Counted from the stretch's first letter, positions 33,775-46,062 are shown. The stretch is 64,000 nucleotides of DNA from Notolepis coatsorum (GCA_963971535.1 OZ020585.1:26861654-26925653); one strand, 5' to 3'. Made by a program: numbers and translations. The notes: generated by a model not told the origin, from the letters alone.

Positions 33775-33782
33775 CAAGTTAC

Positions 33783-34313
33783 CAAATATTGGACTGGAGT
33801 CTACCTATTAATGACATCACACACACAACTCAGATTTCAGGGACGTACAGAGAAGCTCTCCCTCTCCAGGCGCTCTGGTGACAAAGTTCTGCAAAAACCA
33901 CTGTCTAGTCAAAGTCATGCCTCTAAGAGAAGTCAATCATAAAAAACATGTTTTTGAGTGGAGGGGATCTTTAAATGTCAGCGCCCCGTCCTTCCCCAAG
34001 CATGTTTGGAGCGCTTAAAAAGAAAGAAAGACCTCTGCGTGGGCTTTCAGTCTGGCTTGCGGCTTTGGAAGGAACCAGCCTCGACATTCACCAGCCAGCC
34101 CGGCGCGCACCACGCACACACATACTCCACACGCACATACTCCACACGCTCCACACACACGCACACACTCCACACGCGGCACAAACGACTGGAAGTGAGC
34201 GGAAGAGGCGGCTCCAGTGAACTACCGTTCCACTTACCGCTTCGCAGAGTCTTGAGGATGTGGCGTCGTGCCAGAGTGTGGAAGCCATGCCAGTCCATCT
34301 AGGCCTGGCATCG
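33783..34313. other. unassigned sequence
   Basis: Contains CACACTCCACACGC-like repeats at 34108-34180. The open frames here are low-complexity. Confidence 0.45.
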
Positions 34314-34321
34314 CGGGTGAG

Positions 34322-34695
34322 TAGGGCTGGGCGATTAATCTAAATAAAATCGCGATTCATAGACCTATGCAATCTCATTTCTAAATTATGGTGGAAAAAA
34401 TTATTAAACTAAATACTTTCTTTTTATTAACTTTTTACTTAACTTTTTAAAATGACGACGATTCTGACTTGAGTTATTTTGTATGTTACAAGAGACTTTT
34501 AAGTTTAAGTCAAGCACTTTCATATATGTTATGTTTAAGTTTAAGTCAAGCACTTTGATGTTATGTTGTCTGTGTAAGAAAGAGTGCAATAAATGATTTT
34601 ATTGAAAAAATAAGAATCGCGTGAGAGAATCGTGATCTCAATTCTTAAGAGAGAAAAATCGTGATTCACATTTGAGCAAGAATCACCCAGCCCTA
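34322..34695. mobile_element. hAT-type MITE (374 bp)
   Basis: Termini TAGGGCTGGGCGATTAATC and GAATCACCCAGCCCTA. TSD CGGGTGAG/CGAGTGAG (34314-34321 and 34696-34703), one mismatch. Confidence 0.88.
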
Positions 34696-34703
34696 CGAGT
34701 GAG

Positions 34704-35084
34704 CCAGCGAGAATCAGAGAGGGCACCCCGATGGCCTTTAGACTTCCAGCTGTGATGAACGTGACCATGTTTTTACACCGTTTATACTCAGTTCAGGATG
34801 CACCCGCTCATCACGTTTTTCACTGCTGATATCAGTGAGTATTGAACTAAGAGCTGGCTGGCAGAGTTTTACTTAGTTTGAATGATCGACATATAATCCA
34901 CTTTCTCCATAAGGGACATCTAACCTCCATCTATGATGTCTGACATGGAATTCTCCTGATAGTGATGGTACCCTGGCCTATGTTACCCTGATATGGGCCT
35001 GATATCCGACCTACACCAACAGGGCCAGGATACCGGTGCACCCCTATGTACAGCGCAGTAACAGGAGAGATGACATGGAATAGC
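34704..35084. other. unassigned intronic sequence
   Basis: Nothing recognised. Confidence 0.5.
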
Positions 35085-35092
35085 ACCTCGAC

Positions 35093-35375
35093 TAGGGGTG
35101 TAACGATTCAACCTCACAACGATTCGATTGCATGCAATCGATTACGATTATTCAGGCAACGATTCAATGGATCATGAAATCTCTTCATTTGACCACGATT
35201 CGATAAGATACATTTTCTATACATTTTCTATCAGTTAATTCCCCAAAATAAATGTAATACACAAATGTGGCTGGGGGAACTGATTCACTCAGCATGAATG
35301 GACTATAGGTCAATAAAAACAATACACAATTCTTTTTTTTTAACATATTCAAATCGATGCATCGTTACACCCCTA
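35093..35375. mobile_element. hAT-type MITE (283 bp)
   Basis: Termini TAGGGGTGTAACGATTC and GATGCATCGTTACACCCCTA. Perfect TSD ACCTCGAC (35085-35092 and 35376-35383). Confidence 0.93.
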
Positions 35376-35621
35376 ACCTCGACCACTGGACTTAACCTGG
35401 GAACATTGCGAGGACAACGTCTGCACCTCAGGCTACTGTCCAAATACCATAAACTGTGACGGACTCTCTTCCTATTCACCTACAGAAACATGTGCTCAAC
35501 AGAGCAGTGAGAAGAAGAGGCCCAGCCCCCCTGAGCTCATGTGGTTGTGTAGAATTGACACGGTCATTCATTCAACACCAAGTTTTTATACCTTATTTAA
35601 ATGTGTATTATTTATTTTTAT

Positions 35622-35794
35622 TAAGGCTGTCAAAGTTAACACGGTATTAACGCGTTATCGCCCGATTCTATTAACGCCACTATTTTTTTTAACTCACGAT
35701 TAACTTAAAAAAAAATTACTTATTTTTTTTTAACTAGACTTCACTCGGGTGTATTATTGATGCTCTCATTGATAATATGTTTGTTTCTAAAGTG

Positions 35795-35846
<52 letters not shown>

Positions 35847-36265
35847 AGATATAGAGAGAGAGGGGGGTGAGAGAGATGGGGAAGGGGCAAGAGAGAAAGA
35901 GAGCTGGAAGAGTGTGTGTGTGTGTGTGAGAGAGAGAGAGTGAGTGTGTGTGTGAGAGAGAGGGGGTGTGATTACTCAGCCCTTGTGTGGGTGAATGTAA
36001 CAAGTTCCTAACGTTTTCTTTCCCCTATTATTTCATGCACACTTTATTCATTGTTTTAAATTATTATTTTCTTTTAAGTTATTTTGTGCATCACTCTGTT
36101 TTGAATTTGATGCAAATTTGCAATGCATGAGGGTCATCCTTTTGTGTTAAATGGCTGCATAAAGCAAGCATTTGTAGATAAATATATATATATATTTTTA
36201 ATTCGATTATTTTGCGATTAATCGCGAGTTAACTATGGACAATCATGATATTAAATATTTTAATC
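35622..36265. mobile_element. hAT-like MITE, GTCAAAGTTAAC family, truncated copy
   Basis: Starts TAAGGCTGTCAAAGTTAAC like 58478-58940 and shares its interior (CCCGATTCTATTAACGCCAC, CATGCACACTTTATTCATTG). It carries expanded (GT)n/(GC GT)n at 35793-35846 and lacks the GATTGACAGCACTA right end. Confidence 0.75.
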
Positions 36266-37194
36266 AGAAATCTCTCTCTGAGTGGACGCAAGGCGTGAGT
36301 TGTTGCAGGAAGACAACCACTGGAAGGCGCTGTAGAGCATGGAGAGCTAACGTTACCACAAAAGGTTTGTTGCACAGCTAGCTTAGCATTATCCAAAAAG
36401 ATAAAAACAACAGGTTCGTGCCCACTTTGCGTATAGCATTCATAGACCAGTTATTATACGGACATGCCTTTCCATGAGCAGAGAGACTTGCTGCAGACAG
36501 AGTGGAGGTCATTTTAACTGACAATAGGCATTAAACAGGTATATTGCTGTACACCGTTATGTGCGTGGAACAAGACACAATAGAATCAGTAGTGCGCACG
36601 TGACTCCGTGCGCTAACTCGTTATTGCTGCTGCCGTGCTCTTTAACCAATTGAAACCGGGAAACGCATGTTTTAGGTCTAAATGGGTTTAAAGACGTATT
36701 CTAAAAATAGACATTATAAACAATAAACAATTACTTGAGTAATTCATGTAGTCGATCAGGGGAAACATTACTCTAGTATCGGTATTGGCACCGGTATCAA
36801 AAATGTTCAAGCGATACCCAGCCCTGTGTGTACATTAGTAAACAGATCAATTGGCATGCACGGGGAACCTGAGGCCTGTAGCACTTTGACTGAACGACAA
36901 CATCATTAGCTATTCATGAGGCCGTTGGATGGGAATCACAGCGGTTCAAGGGCAGTTAACAGCTTGTATTGACTGCATGTATAGACCACAGTGTGGCTTT
37001 CTGCTAACACTCCACTGACAGCATTACAGCTACAATGGATTACAATGTGTGGAGGGAAACGGGGAGCTCATATAACAGACTTACAGCAACTGTAATTTAG
37101 ATATTAATCTAGCGTAATAAATAATGACCTATTATCGGTTACCACACCTGTAACGTATCCTAAATCATTCCCTCGTGATAGGTTAAGACATTTA
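36266..37194. other. unassigned sequence with a lone MITE terminus
   Basis: 36775-36828 (GTATCGGTATTGGCACCGGT ... GCGATACCCAGCCCTG) looks like the right end of a hAT-like MITE, but no matching left end was found. Confidence 0.4.
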
Positions 37195-37202
37195 GTAGAC
37201 AC

Positions 37203-37573
37203 TAGGGGTGTAAAGGTACACGTATCCGTACCGAACAAGTTTCAGTGTGTACCGTACCATACCGAACGGCTGTGTAGTGTACCGAACTAATACAACGGTA
37301 TGTTAACCACTAACGACTGCCCACCGGGGGCTGTTTTTTTCACAATCTAATATAATTATTATAATTTTTTTTTTTACAAGTTGATTATTAATTTCAATAT
37401 AGAATATTCGTTGACAGCCCTACAAGTACAATTAGTTACTGCACACTACATCACCCCTGAGTGGAACATGGAAAGCCAAACTTTCCCCCACTGTACCGAA
37501 AACCGTACCGAACCTTGACTTCAAAACCGAGGTACGTACCGTACCGTGGTTTTTGTGTACCGTTACAACCCTA
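37203..37573. mobile_element. hAT-type MITE (371 bp)
   Basis: Termini TAGGGGTGTAAAGGTACACG and GTGTACCGTTACAACCCTA. Perfect TSD GTAGACAC (37195-37202 and 37574-37581). Confidence 0.93.
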
Positions 37574-37583
37574 GTAGACACTG

Positions 37584-37926
37584 CAGTGTTTCCCCTGAAA
37601 AAAAAGTCAGCAGCGGTGCTGTGCCTCTAGGGGGGGTCCGGGGGCATGCCCCCCGATTTTTTTTTTTTTTTTTACATTTTAAAGTTAAATGCATCAATCT
37701 GGTGCACTTTGAGAGCAAAACAAAGAGGCTAGACTGCAGTGCTTTCTCCCTGCAGCCTTTTCCTCAGGTCAGTCTTTTACATTAAGCACCCCCCACAGCC
37801 CAAATGAAATTATTTAAAAAAATTATATATATAGTATAAGTATTATTATTAAAAAAAAATAAAAAATGTATTTAATAGTCTAGTTCATAGCTGCGCCGCT
37901 GCTGAATGCATATAGGGGAAACACTG
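37584..37926. mobile_element. hAT-like MITE, CAGTGTTTCCCCT family
   Basis: Inverted termini CAGTGTTTCCCCT and AGGGGAAACACTG, with matching GCAGCGG/CCGCTGC subterminal motifs. It starts 10 bp after the previous MITE. No TSD was resolved. Confidence 0.75.
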
Positions 37927-38427
37927 CACTGTCATCCAAAGCAGCTCACAGTACCATCAGTGCATACAATTTTAGGTAGGTTACCTAACAAGTTACACAG
38001 GAACTCTGTGTGTAGCCTACTTGGAGACTTTAAAAGGGGAATGCCGCAATATGTTTTGCGTGAGCTCTTATATACAATACTTTCAAGCAATGCTAGAATA
38101 TTATAACCCTCATTTGGGTGCAAGAGCTCACAAAGAAACATGTTATGGCCTCATAAAGTCAGAGCCTCATTCATCTCACCACAGATTTCACATCTCAGGA
38201 GCAGCGACATCACAGATTGGGATGGTTCTCCCTCCGATTTCTAGCTTTACAATGAGAAGAGAGTAGCGCGCATTCACAAATACTGACCGAACTGTCCCGG
38301 GACAGAGGAAGAAGATGGTAAATGGGTGACATTGCCCTCTGACTAAAAGGTACGCCATTTTCCCCGATAGGCACAGCGAGCATTATGCATTCATGTGAGC
38401 ATGGCCATGGAACAGGACATTAACATT
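37927..38427. other. unassigned intronic sequence
   Basis: Nothing recognised; overlapping short frames on opposite strands are not called. Confidence 0.5.
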
Positions 38428-38475
38428 TAGTCATTTAGGTGAGGCCTTTATCCAAAGCGACGTACAAGTTATGTA
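38428..38475 (-). mobile_element. SINE/L2-type 3' tail fragment
   Basis: ACATTTAGTCATTTAGGTGA and CTTTATCCAAAGCGACGTAC resemble, reversed, the widespread fish SINE/L2 ending with AGCG near TTTGGATAAAG. Confidence 0.5.
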
Positions 38476-38780
38476 CAACAAGTCAGCAGGAAGGATACAA
38501 CTCTGGCAGCGAAGGGTAAGTAACGTTGTTCGTCAAAAGCTGGGGGGGGGGGGGGTGCCACAGGAGGTGAAGTGTCATGAGAATGGAATAAAAACGATGA
38601 GTGACAACCGGTCAGTTTACAGAGGAAGGACTACGTGTTATTGTGTAGTTGTTTCGGTGTTGTTTCTGCTCAGACTAGAAGCGACCACAGAGCCGCACCA
38701 CGGACAAAGTGTAACGCAACAGCAAGCAGAATCTTTACATTCCTACCCCCACGCCATGAAGAACACTGTGGTGGAGATAC

Positions 38781-38848
38781 GTCTCTCTCTCTCTCCCTCC
38801 CTCCCTCCCTCCCTCCCTCCCTCCCTCCCTCCCTCCCTCCCTCCCTCT
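38781..38848. repeat. (CT)n/(CCCT)n microsatellite
   Basis: CT followed by about 14 CCCT units; this explains the Pro-Ser-Leu frames. Confidence 0.97.
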
Positions 38849-39399
38849 CTAGCAGCTCTTTGACCTAGTGTCGCTGTGTTTATTTAGCCATCGGTTCCCT
38901 GAGTCAATATGCCTTTATTTAGGCATTCTCTCACAGTACCCGTGTCCTTAGGACGGGTCTCTCAGTACCTTACCAGTACATACATACATTACACACACAC
39001 ACGCACGCACCACACATGAAATCACTCAACACAAAATATGCAAATGGCACTATCAAAGAGAGTGTGTTTTTCACCCCCAGGGCCTCTATAATTTTATAGA
39101 CTGCTGGAGAACAGGTATAAATCAGGCTTTGACATTGAGGGCTTCATCAAGCCATTTACAGACAGGCTGGCCTCTTTCCCACCACATCAAACCAGCAGGC
39201 TGAATGATGGTGACATCAGCCAGGATGCCTGTTATTACCACCCCATAAAACCAAAGTTGACAGGTAAAAAATATTAAAATACACCACAGAAACCCCGTTG
39301 TTTCTTAGAGACACAATATCAATGAGAGCAGTAGCCTATTTTTGTTGTTAAAATGTGTGTACAGGAATTTGTCTTGGTAAGAAGGGTCCAAAGACATAT
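38849..39399. other. unassigned intronic sequence
   Basis: CA/CG-rich tract at 38991-39012; otherwise nothing recognised. Confidence 0.5.
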
Positions 39400-39790
39400 C
39401 AAGCCATTATTGAGAACCATAGAAGGAAATGTAATTTTTTGCATCAGTATGTGTAGGACTACTTTAAAACAGATGTGTATTTCAGTATGTGACGTAAAAC
39501 TGTGGAATTATCTACAGAATGATTTTAAAGAGTTGTACAAATATCTTTCAGTTTCAAGAAAATGTATAAAGAAAGAACATTAGACTTTATGAAGTTGAGG
39601 GGTAAAAGCTTTCCCTATGACTTTGTTCCCTTTCTTTTTTCTCACTGTAAGTATTGCTTGTTATACGAGTAATTGACCATCTATTTCTATTGTTTTGAGT
39701 AAGGGGCATGAAAAATAAGATTTTCTTCTCCCTGCTCCTTTCCACTCATGGAATGTGTAAATTGGGAGGTGCTTTTATTATGAAATGATG
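39400..39790 (+). pseudogene. LINE C-terminal fragment and 3' UTR
   Basis: The frame ending at 39583 contains VKLWNYLQNDFKELYKYLSV followed by a lysine-rich end, resembling the closing (V-LWN-L---LK---S---FKK) segment of LINE RTs. The downstream AAATAAGATTTTCTTCTCCC block resembles that LINE 3' UTR. The upstream RT is absent. Confidence 0.5.
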
Positions 39791-40104
39791 CCGTTGTGCT
39801 TTTGTGGAGCTGTGCAGAGTCACGAACGGAACAAATTAAATATCAACAACTTGTACGTGTCCACACTACAGCGCACACGGCGCACTTTGACAACAGAACC
39901 TCACATTGTAAACAAAACTAACTGTAGTAGATGATACTACTTGAGATTATGGTTGTGGTGTGTTCAGTAGTACACTACAAAGACCAACATACCAGGAGCC
40001 ATTCCTGTATCAGGGCTGGAAGACACGACCCGACATCCACATGGTGGTATATTATCACAAATACCTTGGTAACCATAAATGAAACCATGAAACGCAATAC
40101 TTTT

Positions 40105-40802
40105 CTTTAACTGAACATGTTGGTAATGTGTCTGTTAACATGTTGGTAATGTTTGTCTGTCAACATGTTTGTCTGTCAATATGTTGGTAATGTTCGTCTG
40201 TCAACATGTTTGTCTGTTAACATGTTGGTAATGTTCGTCTGTCAACATGTTTGTCTGTTAACATGTTGGTAATGTTCGTCTGTCAACATGTTTGTCTGTT
40301 AACATGTTGGTAATGTTCGTCTGTCAACATGTTTGTCTGTTAACATGTTGGTAATGTTCGTCTGTCAACATGTTTGTCTGTTAACATGTTGGTAATGTTT
40401 GTCTGTCAACATGTTTGTCTGTTAACATGTTGGTAATGTTTGTCTGTCAACATGTTTGTCTGTCAATATGTTGGTAATGTTCATCTGTCAACATGTTTGT
40501 CTGTCAATATGTTTGTAATGTTCATCTGTCAACATGTTTGTCTGTTAACATGTTGGTAATGTTCATCTGTCAACATGTTTGTCTGTCAATATGTTTGTAA
40601 TGTTCATCTGTCAACATGTTTGTCTGTTAACATGTTGGTAATGTTAGTCTGTCAACATGTTTGTCTGTTAACATGTTGGTAATGTTTGTCTGTCAACATG
40701 TTTGTCTGTCAATATGTTGGTAATGTTCATCTGTCAACATGTTTGTCTGTCAATATGTTTGTCAACATGTTTGTCTGTCAACATGTTGGTATTGTTTGTC
40801 TG
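40105..40802. repeat. 41/25-bp minisatellite, segment 1
   Basis: Units of AACATGTTGGTAATGTT plus YGTCTGTCAACATGTTTGTC (41 bp), with shorter 25-bp forms. The array resumes at 41763-41973 and 42941-42960 after two transposon insertions. Confidence 0.95.
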
Positions 40803-40806
40803 TTAA

Positions 40807-41758
40807 CACTTTGGGTGCCATGGGTTAAATTCATTATATACCATAGGTTGCCGGCTCTATTTGTCTATGGAGAAGTACCCCTTCTTTGCATGGCTATAAC
40901 TTTTTAAATTCTATTGCTACATTGCCATTATTAGGGCCCATTCAAAGTCCTATATGTATTGTTCATTGTGTAGCAACGTTAAACTTTTTCATTCACATAT
41001 TCATAGTAAAGTATGGTCTAATGTATAAGTATGTTTTCATCTCTTTCTGCAGCTTTCTCCAGAACGTGATATATAGCCCCAAATGCATTATATTGATGAT
41101 GAAATACAGTTTGATGGCAATCGGGGCGATATAAAAAATTTCAATTGGACGTACTTCTAGAATGATCTACGTATGATCTGATGATGACCGGATGGGCGGG
41201 GGATCGTTTATAATTCCGTGGGCAGCGTTATATCATTCATCTAGTGTGGGTGATATGTTCATCATAACAGTTTATATGGAATACGATCAAAAATAACGCT
41301 GAATCTTACCGTATCCTCCTCGCGCCGTTGGGCGATGAGCGTGGAACAGTCATTTACCTATTATGGTATGTAGAAATATCGGGTCCATTTCCAGCTTGTA
41401 TAATAGTATATAAGTCCAAATCATGTTGTTTATCGAGTTATTGGCAATCGATCGCTATGTATTGTGTCGAGATCGAGTCCCGTGAGCCAAACAGAGTGCC
41501 CGGAAGTAATATGGTCGACCAGCACAACCTCCATAGCACTTCCTGTTTGGCGATTGCGCCGATCGGCCACCAGATGGCGCTCCTGAACCGCCAGAGAGCT
41601 CAGTGGGTCCTCCTGGTGGATCTCAGGCCAGCGGAGGGGAAATATGAATCCGATCGCAGATTTTTGAAATATTGATATAAGGACGCTGTACAGCGTCCTC
41701 CGGCAACTTGAGCATGGCCGGGAATGACGCTGTAAAGCGTTTTCCGGCAGTCAAAGTG
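40807..41758. mobile_element. piggyBac-like non-autonomous element (952 bp)
   Basis: TTAA flanks (40803-40806 and 41759-41762) with short inverted termini CACTTTGGGTGCC and GGCAGTCAAAGTG. Near the right end, GACGCTGTACAGCGTC and GACGCTGTAAAGCGTT form subterminal palindromes. No transposase was recognised. Removing it rejoins the minisatellite. Confidence 0.75.
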
Positions 41759-41762
41759 TTAA

Positions 41763-41973
41763 CATGTTGGTATTGTTTGTCTGTCAACATGTTGGTAATG
41801 TTTGTCTGTCAACATGTTGGTAATGTTTGTCTGTCAACATGTTGGTATTGTTTGTCAGTCAACGTGTTGGTATTGTTTGTCTGTCAACATGTTGGTAATG
41901 TTTGTCAGTCAACATGTTGGTAATGTTTGTCTGTCAACATGTTGGTAATGTTTGTCTGTCAACATGTTGGTAA
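41763..41973. repeat. 25-bp minisatellite, segment 2
   Basis: About 8 units of AACATGTTGGTAATGTTTGT plus CTGTC between the two insertions. Confidence 0.95.
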
Positions 41974-42940
41974 TAGGCTTGGGCGGTATGACGGTATTAC
42001 GGTATACCAGGGTATTTCGAGATCCCGCCGGTATGATTCTCAATACCGTGACGTCACAGACTGCTATTACAGACAGAGTTGATTGTAGTGCACAGCACGC
42101 GCCAGCAGAGGGTTACGTGGCTAATCGTTCCGGGAGCTAACGTCGGTACCTGGCTGGTTGCTGGCTAACTAACGTGGCTAATCGTTCCGAGAGCTAACGT
42201 CTCTGCCTGGCTGGTTGCTGGCTAACTAACGTGGCTAATCGTTCTGAGAGCCAACGTCTGCCTGGCTGGTTGCTGGCTAACTAACGTGGCTAATCGTTCT
42301 GAGAGCTAACATCTCTGCCTGGCTGGTTGCTGGCTAACTAACGTGGCTAATCGTTCTGAGAGCTAACATCACTGCCTGGCTGGTTGCTGGCTAACTAACG
42401 TGGCTAATCGTTCTGAGAGCTAACATCTCTGCCTGGCTGGTTGCTGGCTAACTAACGCGGCTAATCGTTCTGAGAGCTAACGTCGGTACCTGGCTGGTTG
42501 CTGGCTAACTAACGTGGCTAATCGTTCTGAGAGCTAACGTCAGTACCTGGCTGGTTGCTGGCTAACTAACGTGGCTAATCGTTCTGAGCGATAACGTTGG
42601 TACCTGGCTGGTTGCTGGCTAACTAACGTGGCTAATCGTTCTGAGAGCTAACGTCGGTACCTGGCTGGTTGCTGGCTAACTAACGTGGCTAATCGTTCTG
42701 AGGGCTAACGTCGGTACCTGGCTGGCTAACTGGCTATCGTTCTGTGATTTGTTTACTTGGTAACACGGGTTGCTAAGGAATTTAGGTTTGAGGTTGAAGA
42801 AAGTGCACTTTGAGGTTGAAAGAACGGCCCTAATGTCAACGTGTTTCAATATAAGCGGTATGTATGGCGATAACGAGTATATTGTTAGCTCCGCTCCGCA
42901 AGGTATGACGGTATGAAAAAAATTATACCGCCCAAGCCTA
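41974..42940. mobile_element. hAT-type MITE with internal minisatellite (967 bp)
   Basis: Termini TAGGCTTGGGCGGTATGACG and TTATACCGCCCAAGCCTA, with perfect TSD GTTGGTAA (41966-41973 and 42941-42948). The interior holds a 57-bp tandem array. Confidence 0.95.
42110..42740. repeat. 57-bp minisatellite inside a hAT MITE
   Basis: About 11 copies of a 57-bp unit containing GCTAACTAACGTGGCTAATC, GTTCTGAGAGCTAACGTC and TGGCTGGTTGCTG. Confidence 0.95.
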
Positions 42941-42960
42941 GTTGGTAATGTTTGTCTGAC

Positions 42961-43436
42961 CATCTGGTTGTACATTCAGTACAAGGAATTGAAACCTCCT
43001 ATAGCCTAGACTAGAGGAATGCATTTGTTCCATCAGTGAGCAGCAGCGTTTCTATTCACTCCTTATCAGCAGGGTCTGCACAGTCACAGCAGGACAAAGA
43101 GAGATGAATAATGATGGGAGCCATCCGACAGTCTGACATGAAACATTTATCAGAGCGAGAGACAGAAATAGAGACAGAAAGAGAGCAAGAGTGTGTGCGC
43201 ACAAACAATATGCATACAAGAGAAAAATGTATGAAAGGGTAAATATAGCCTTGAAAGGCAGGAGAGATATGACTGCCGTTTCAGAACATCTAAGACGATG
43301 TTTGGAAAGCTTGAAGAGGTTAGATGGAGATGGAGCTGGATGATCACGGGGTAAAATCTAACAGATGTGCAGCTAATGCTTTGCATGTTCTCCTGCCACG
43401 CTATGGTCAAAGCCAACACACCACTGTACTGGGCTG
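42961..43436. other. unassigned intronic sequence
   Basis: Nothing recognised beyond a GA/GAC-rich part near 43155-43190. Confidence 0.5.
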
Positions 43437-44277
43437 GACATGGGAACTGGAGGGAGGAGGGGAGGGGGAGAGGAACAGAGAGAGAGAAAGGGAGGAGGGG
43501 AGGGGGAGAGGAACAGAGAGAGAGAGGGAGGAGGGGAGGGGGAGAGGAACAGAGAGAGAGAGGGAGGGAGGAGGGGAGGGGGAGAGGAACAGAGAGAGAG
43601 ATAGGGAGGGAGGAGGGGAGGGGGAGAGGAACAGAGAGAGAGAGGGAGGAGGGGAGGGGGAGAGGAACAGAGAGAGAGAGAGGGAGGAGGGGAGGGGGAG
43701 AGGAACAGAGAGAGAGAGAGAGAGAGAGAGGGAGGAGGGGAGGGGGAGAGGAACAGTGAGAGAGGGAGGAGGGGAGGGGGAGATGAACATAGAGAGAGGA
43801 GGGGAGAGGGAGAGGAACAGAGAGAGAGGGAGGAGGGGAGGGGGAGAGGAACAGAGAGAGAGAGGGAGGAGGGAGGGGAGGGGGAGAGGAACAGAGAGAG
43901 GGAGAAGGGGAGGGGGAGAGGAACAGAGAGAGGGGAGGGGGAGAGGAACAGAGAGAGAGGGAGGAGGGGAGGGGGAGAGGAACATAGAGAGAGGGAGGAG
44001 GGGAGGGGGAGAGGAACATAGAGAGAGAGGGAGGAGGGGAGGGGGAGAGGAACAGAGAGAGAGGGGGGAGGGGAGGGGGAGAGGAACAGAGAAAGAGAGG
44101 GAGGAGGGAAGGGGGAGAGGAACAGAGAGGGGGGGCCGAGAGAGGGAAAGGGAGAGAGAGGGGGGCGAGAGAGGGAAAGAGAGATAGAGAAAGGGAGGGA
44201 GGGAGAGAGGGGGGGCGAGAAAGGGAAAAGGAAAGAGAGAGAGAAGGAGGGAGAGAGAGGGGGGGGGTGAGAGGGAA

Positions 44278-44333
<56 letters not shown>

Positions 44334-44445
44334 AGAGAGGGAAAGGGAGAGAGATATATATATAGAAAGGGATAGAGGGAGAGAGATGAAAAGAGAGAGA
44401 GGGGGAGGGATGGAGGACTGGAAAGAGAGCGACACAGAGAGAAAG
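43437..44445. repeat. 1-kb purine-rich minisatellite/(GA)n tract
   Basis: The plus strand is almost entirely purine. About 20 units of GGAGGGGAGGGGGAGAGGAA plus CAGAGAGAGA occupy 43450-44130, then GA/GGGA repeats continue to 44445. Arg/Glu/Gly and Ser/Pro/Leu frames here are artefacts. Confidence 0.95.
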
Positions 44446-45126
44446 AGAAACGGGAGGTGGGAGGGCATGAGAAGGATGGATGACTGGAGAAGAGAGTGAG
44501 AGAGGTGGAGGTAAAGAAAGAGGTGGAGAAGGACACTACAGGAGTTCAACCTTTTCTTTCGCTGTGGGTAAAGACAGTGACCTTTCTCGCTCAGTAGGCT
44601 ATGTCTAACATCCCTGGTTTAAAGATACGACCCAACTGTGTGTGTGTGCGTGTGTGTGTGTGTGTGCACGTCATCTTCTGCTCTGTGGCTGTCATAGCAC
44701 CCACAGCCTGGCAGTAAAAGCAGTCGATTAGCCTACTGTGTCAGTGGAATGACGAGTTAGTCAAAGGCCAACAATGGGCTTTGTACCAGTATGTGAGCAT
44801 TCCTCAGATGGACTACAGAGAGGCACTGTGGGATTGTGGGATATGCAGTTGTGAACTTGTGAGTGGCTCTGGGTTTCACATCAGCCGACGGCACATAGAT
44901 GTGGACACCAAGTTCATACAGAGGGCAGCCTCTGAACTTGACGCACGTCAATTCTATCTATCCACACACACACACACACACACTCGCACTCAAACACACA
45001 AACAGATGTAAGTTACCAACAACTGTGTATGATGTAAGCCTTTTTTGCTGTGATATGTAATGTGGCAGATTCTGACTCATGGTGGATTTTCAAACAACCA
45101 ATTGTTTGTTATGCTGGCACGCACAT

Positions 45127-45127
<1 letters not shown>
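44446..45127. other. unassigned sequence with (GT)n and (CA)n
   Basis: (GT)n at 44638-44665 and (CA)n at 44965-44983. No gene was recognised. Confidence 0.5.

Positions 45128-45180
<53 letters not shown>
45128..45180. repeat. (CA)n microsatellite
   Basis: About 25 CA units. Confidence 0.98.
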
Positions 45181-45183
<3 letters not shown>

Positions 45184-45253
45184 CCAATTAGGATGGGAAG
45201 GGAGCAGGGCAGAGTGGTATTTGGGTCAACGTTGCACATATTCCCAGCCTTTA

Positions 45254-45931
45254 CCGTATTGGCCAGAATATAAGACTGTTTTTTGCAAAAAAGGGGGGGT
45301 TGTCTTATATTTGGAGTCTAGAGATGGGAGGTGTCGTCGTAGTAAAGAAACCCTGACTTGGAGCTAAATGTAGCTACTTTCCTGGTAAGCTAAGCTAGTA
45401 TGACATGTTTGGTATCAATGGATCCCTTGTAATCTCAATATTCATATGATATCACCAATGACAATTTAAGATTTGACCGTGGTATGACTTTCAACAGACA
45501 GTGATGTTAATGTTGGATGATCCATTAGCTAACCAGTAGGTTTCAGAGGGTTGAAAGTAACCAAGTTAAGGACTGAGGAGGAGTTATAATTCACATGTTA
45601 AGATCATGAGGTCTAATTTAACTAACTTGTGGTTCTATTCTTCACTTTGAGTTCTAACTGATGTTAGATATAGACCTACCAGTCTACAGTTTAATGCATC
45701 TCTTATTTTATTTAAATAACTCAATATTAATACATTTGGTGCATTATTATCCAACATAACTAGGACAATTTTATAAAAAACATGTAAATATTATACTGCA
45801 TCTACCTTGTTTTTAGTCAATGTGGTAGTATTACTGGTAGCCTACGTTCTGGTCAGATCATGTACTTATTTTCTTTATAAAAACTCAAATTATTCTTGAA
45901 AAAGGGGGGTCTTATATTCAGGTCAATACGG
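45254..45931. mobile_element. TA-flanked MITE, Tc1/mariner-like (678 bp)
   Basis: Termini CCGTATTGGCCAGAATATAA and TTATATTCAGGTCAATACGG are flanked by TA on both sides (45252-45253 and 45932-45933). No transposase seen; superfamily inferred from the TA only. Confidence 0.7.
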
Positions 45932-46062
45932 TAATTAGTTTGCCCTCCTAAACTGCCAGTATCACATGCTGCTGTTTCAAGGCCTCTCCTCCCAGCTCTC
46001 TCTGTGTTCTACCTACCTTCACAGAGCTCTTACATCTCATAATGACATTCATTAAGTTCATT

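Noticed and set aside
43150-44549. Open frames of up to 387 residues rich in Ser-Leu-Pro or Arg-Glu-Gly
   Set aside because: Low-complexity products of the purine tract and minisatellite, with no start context or domain.
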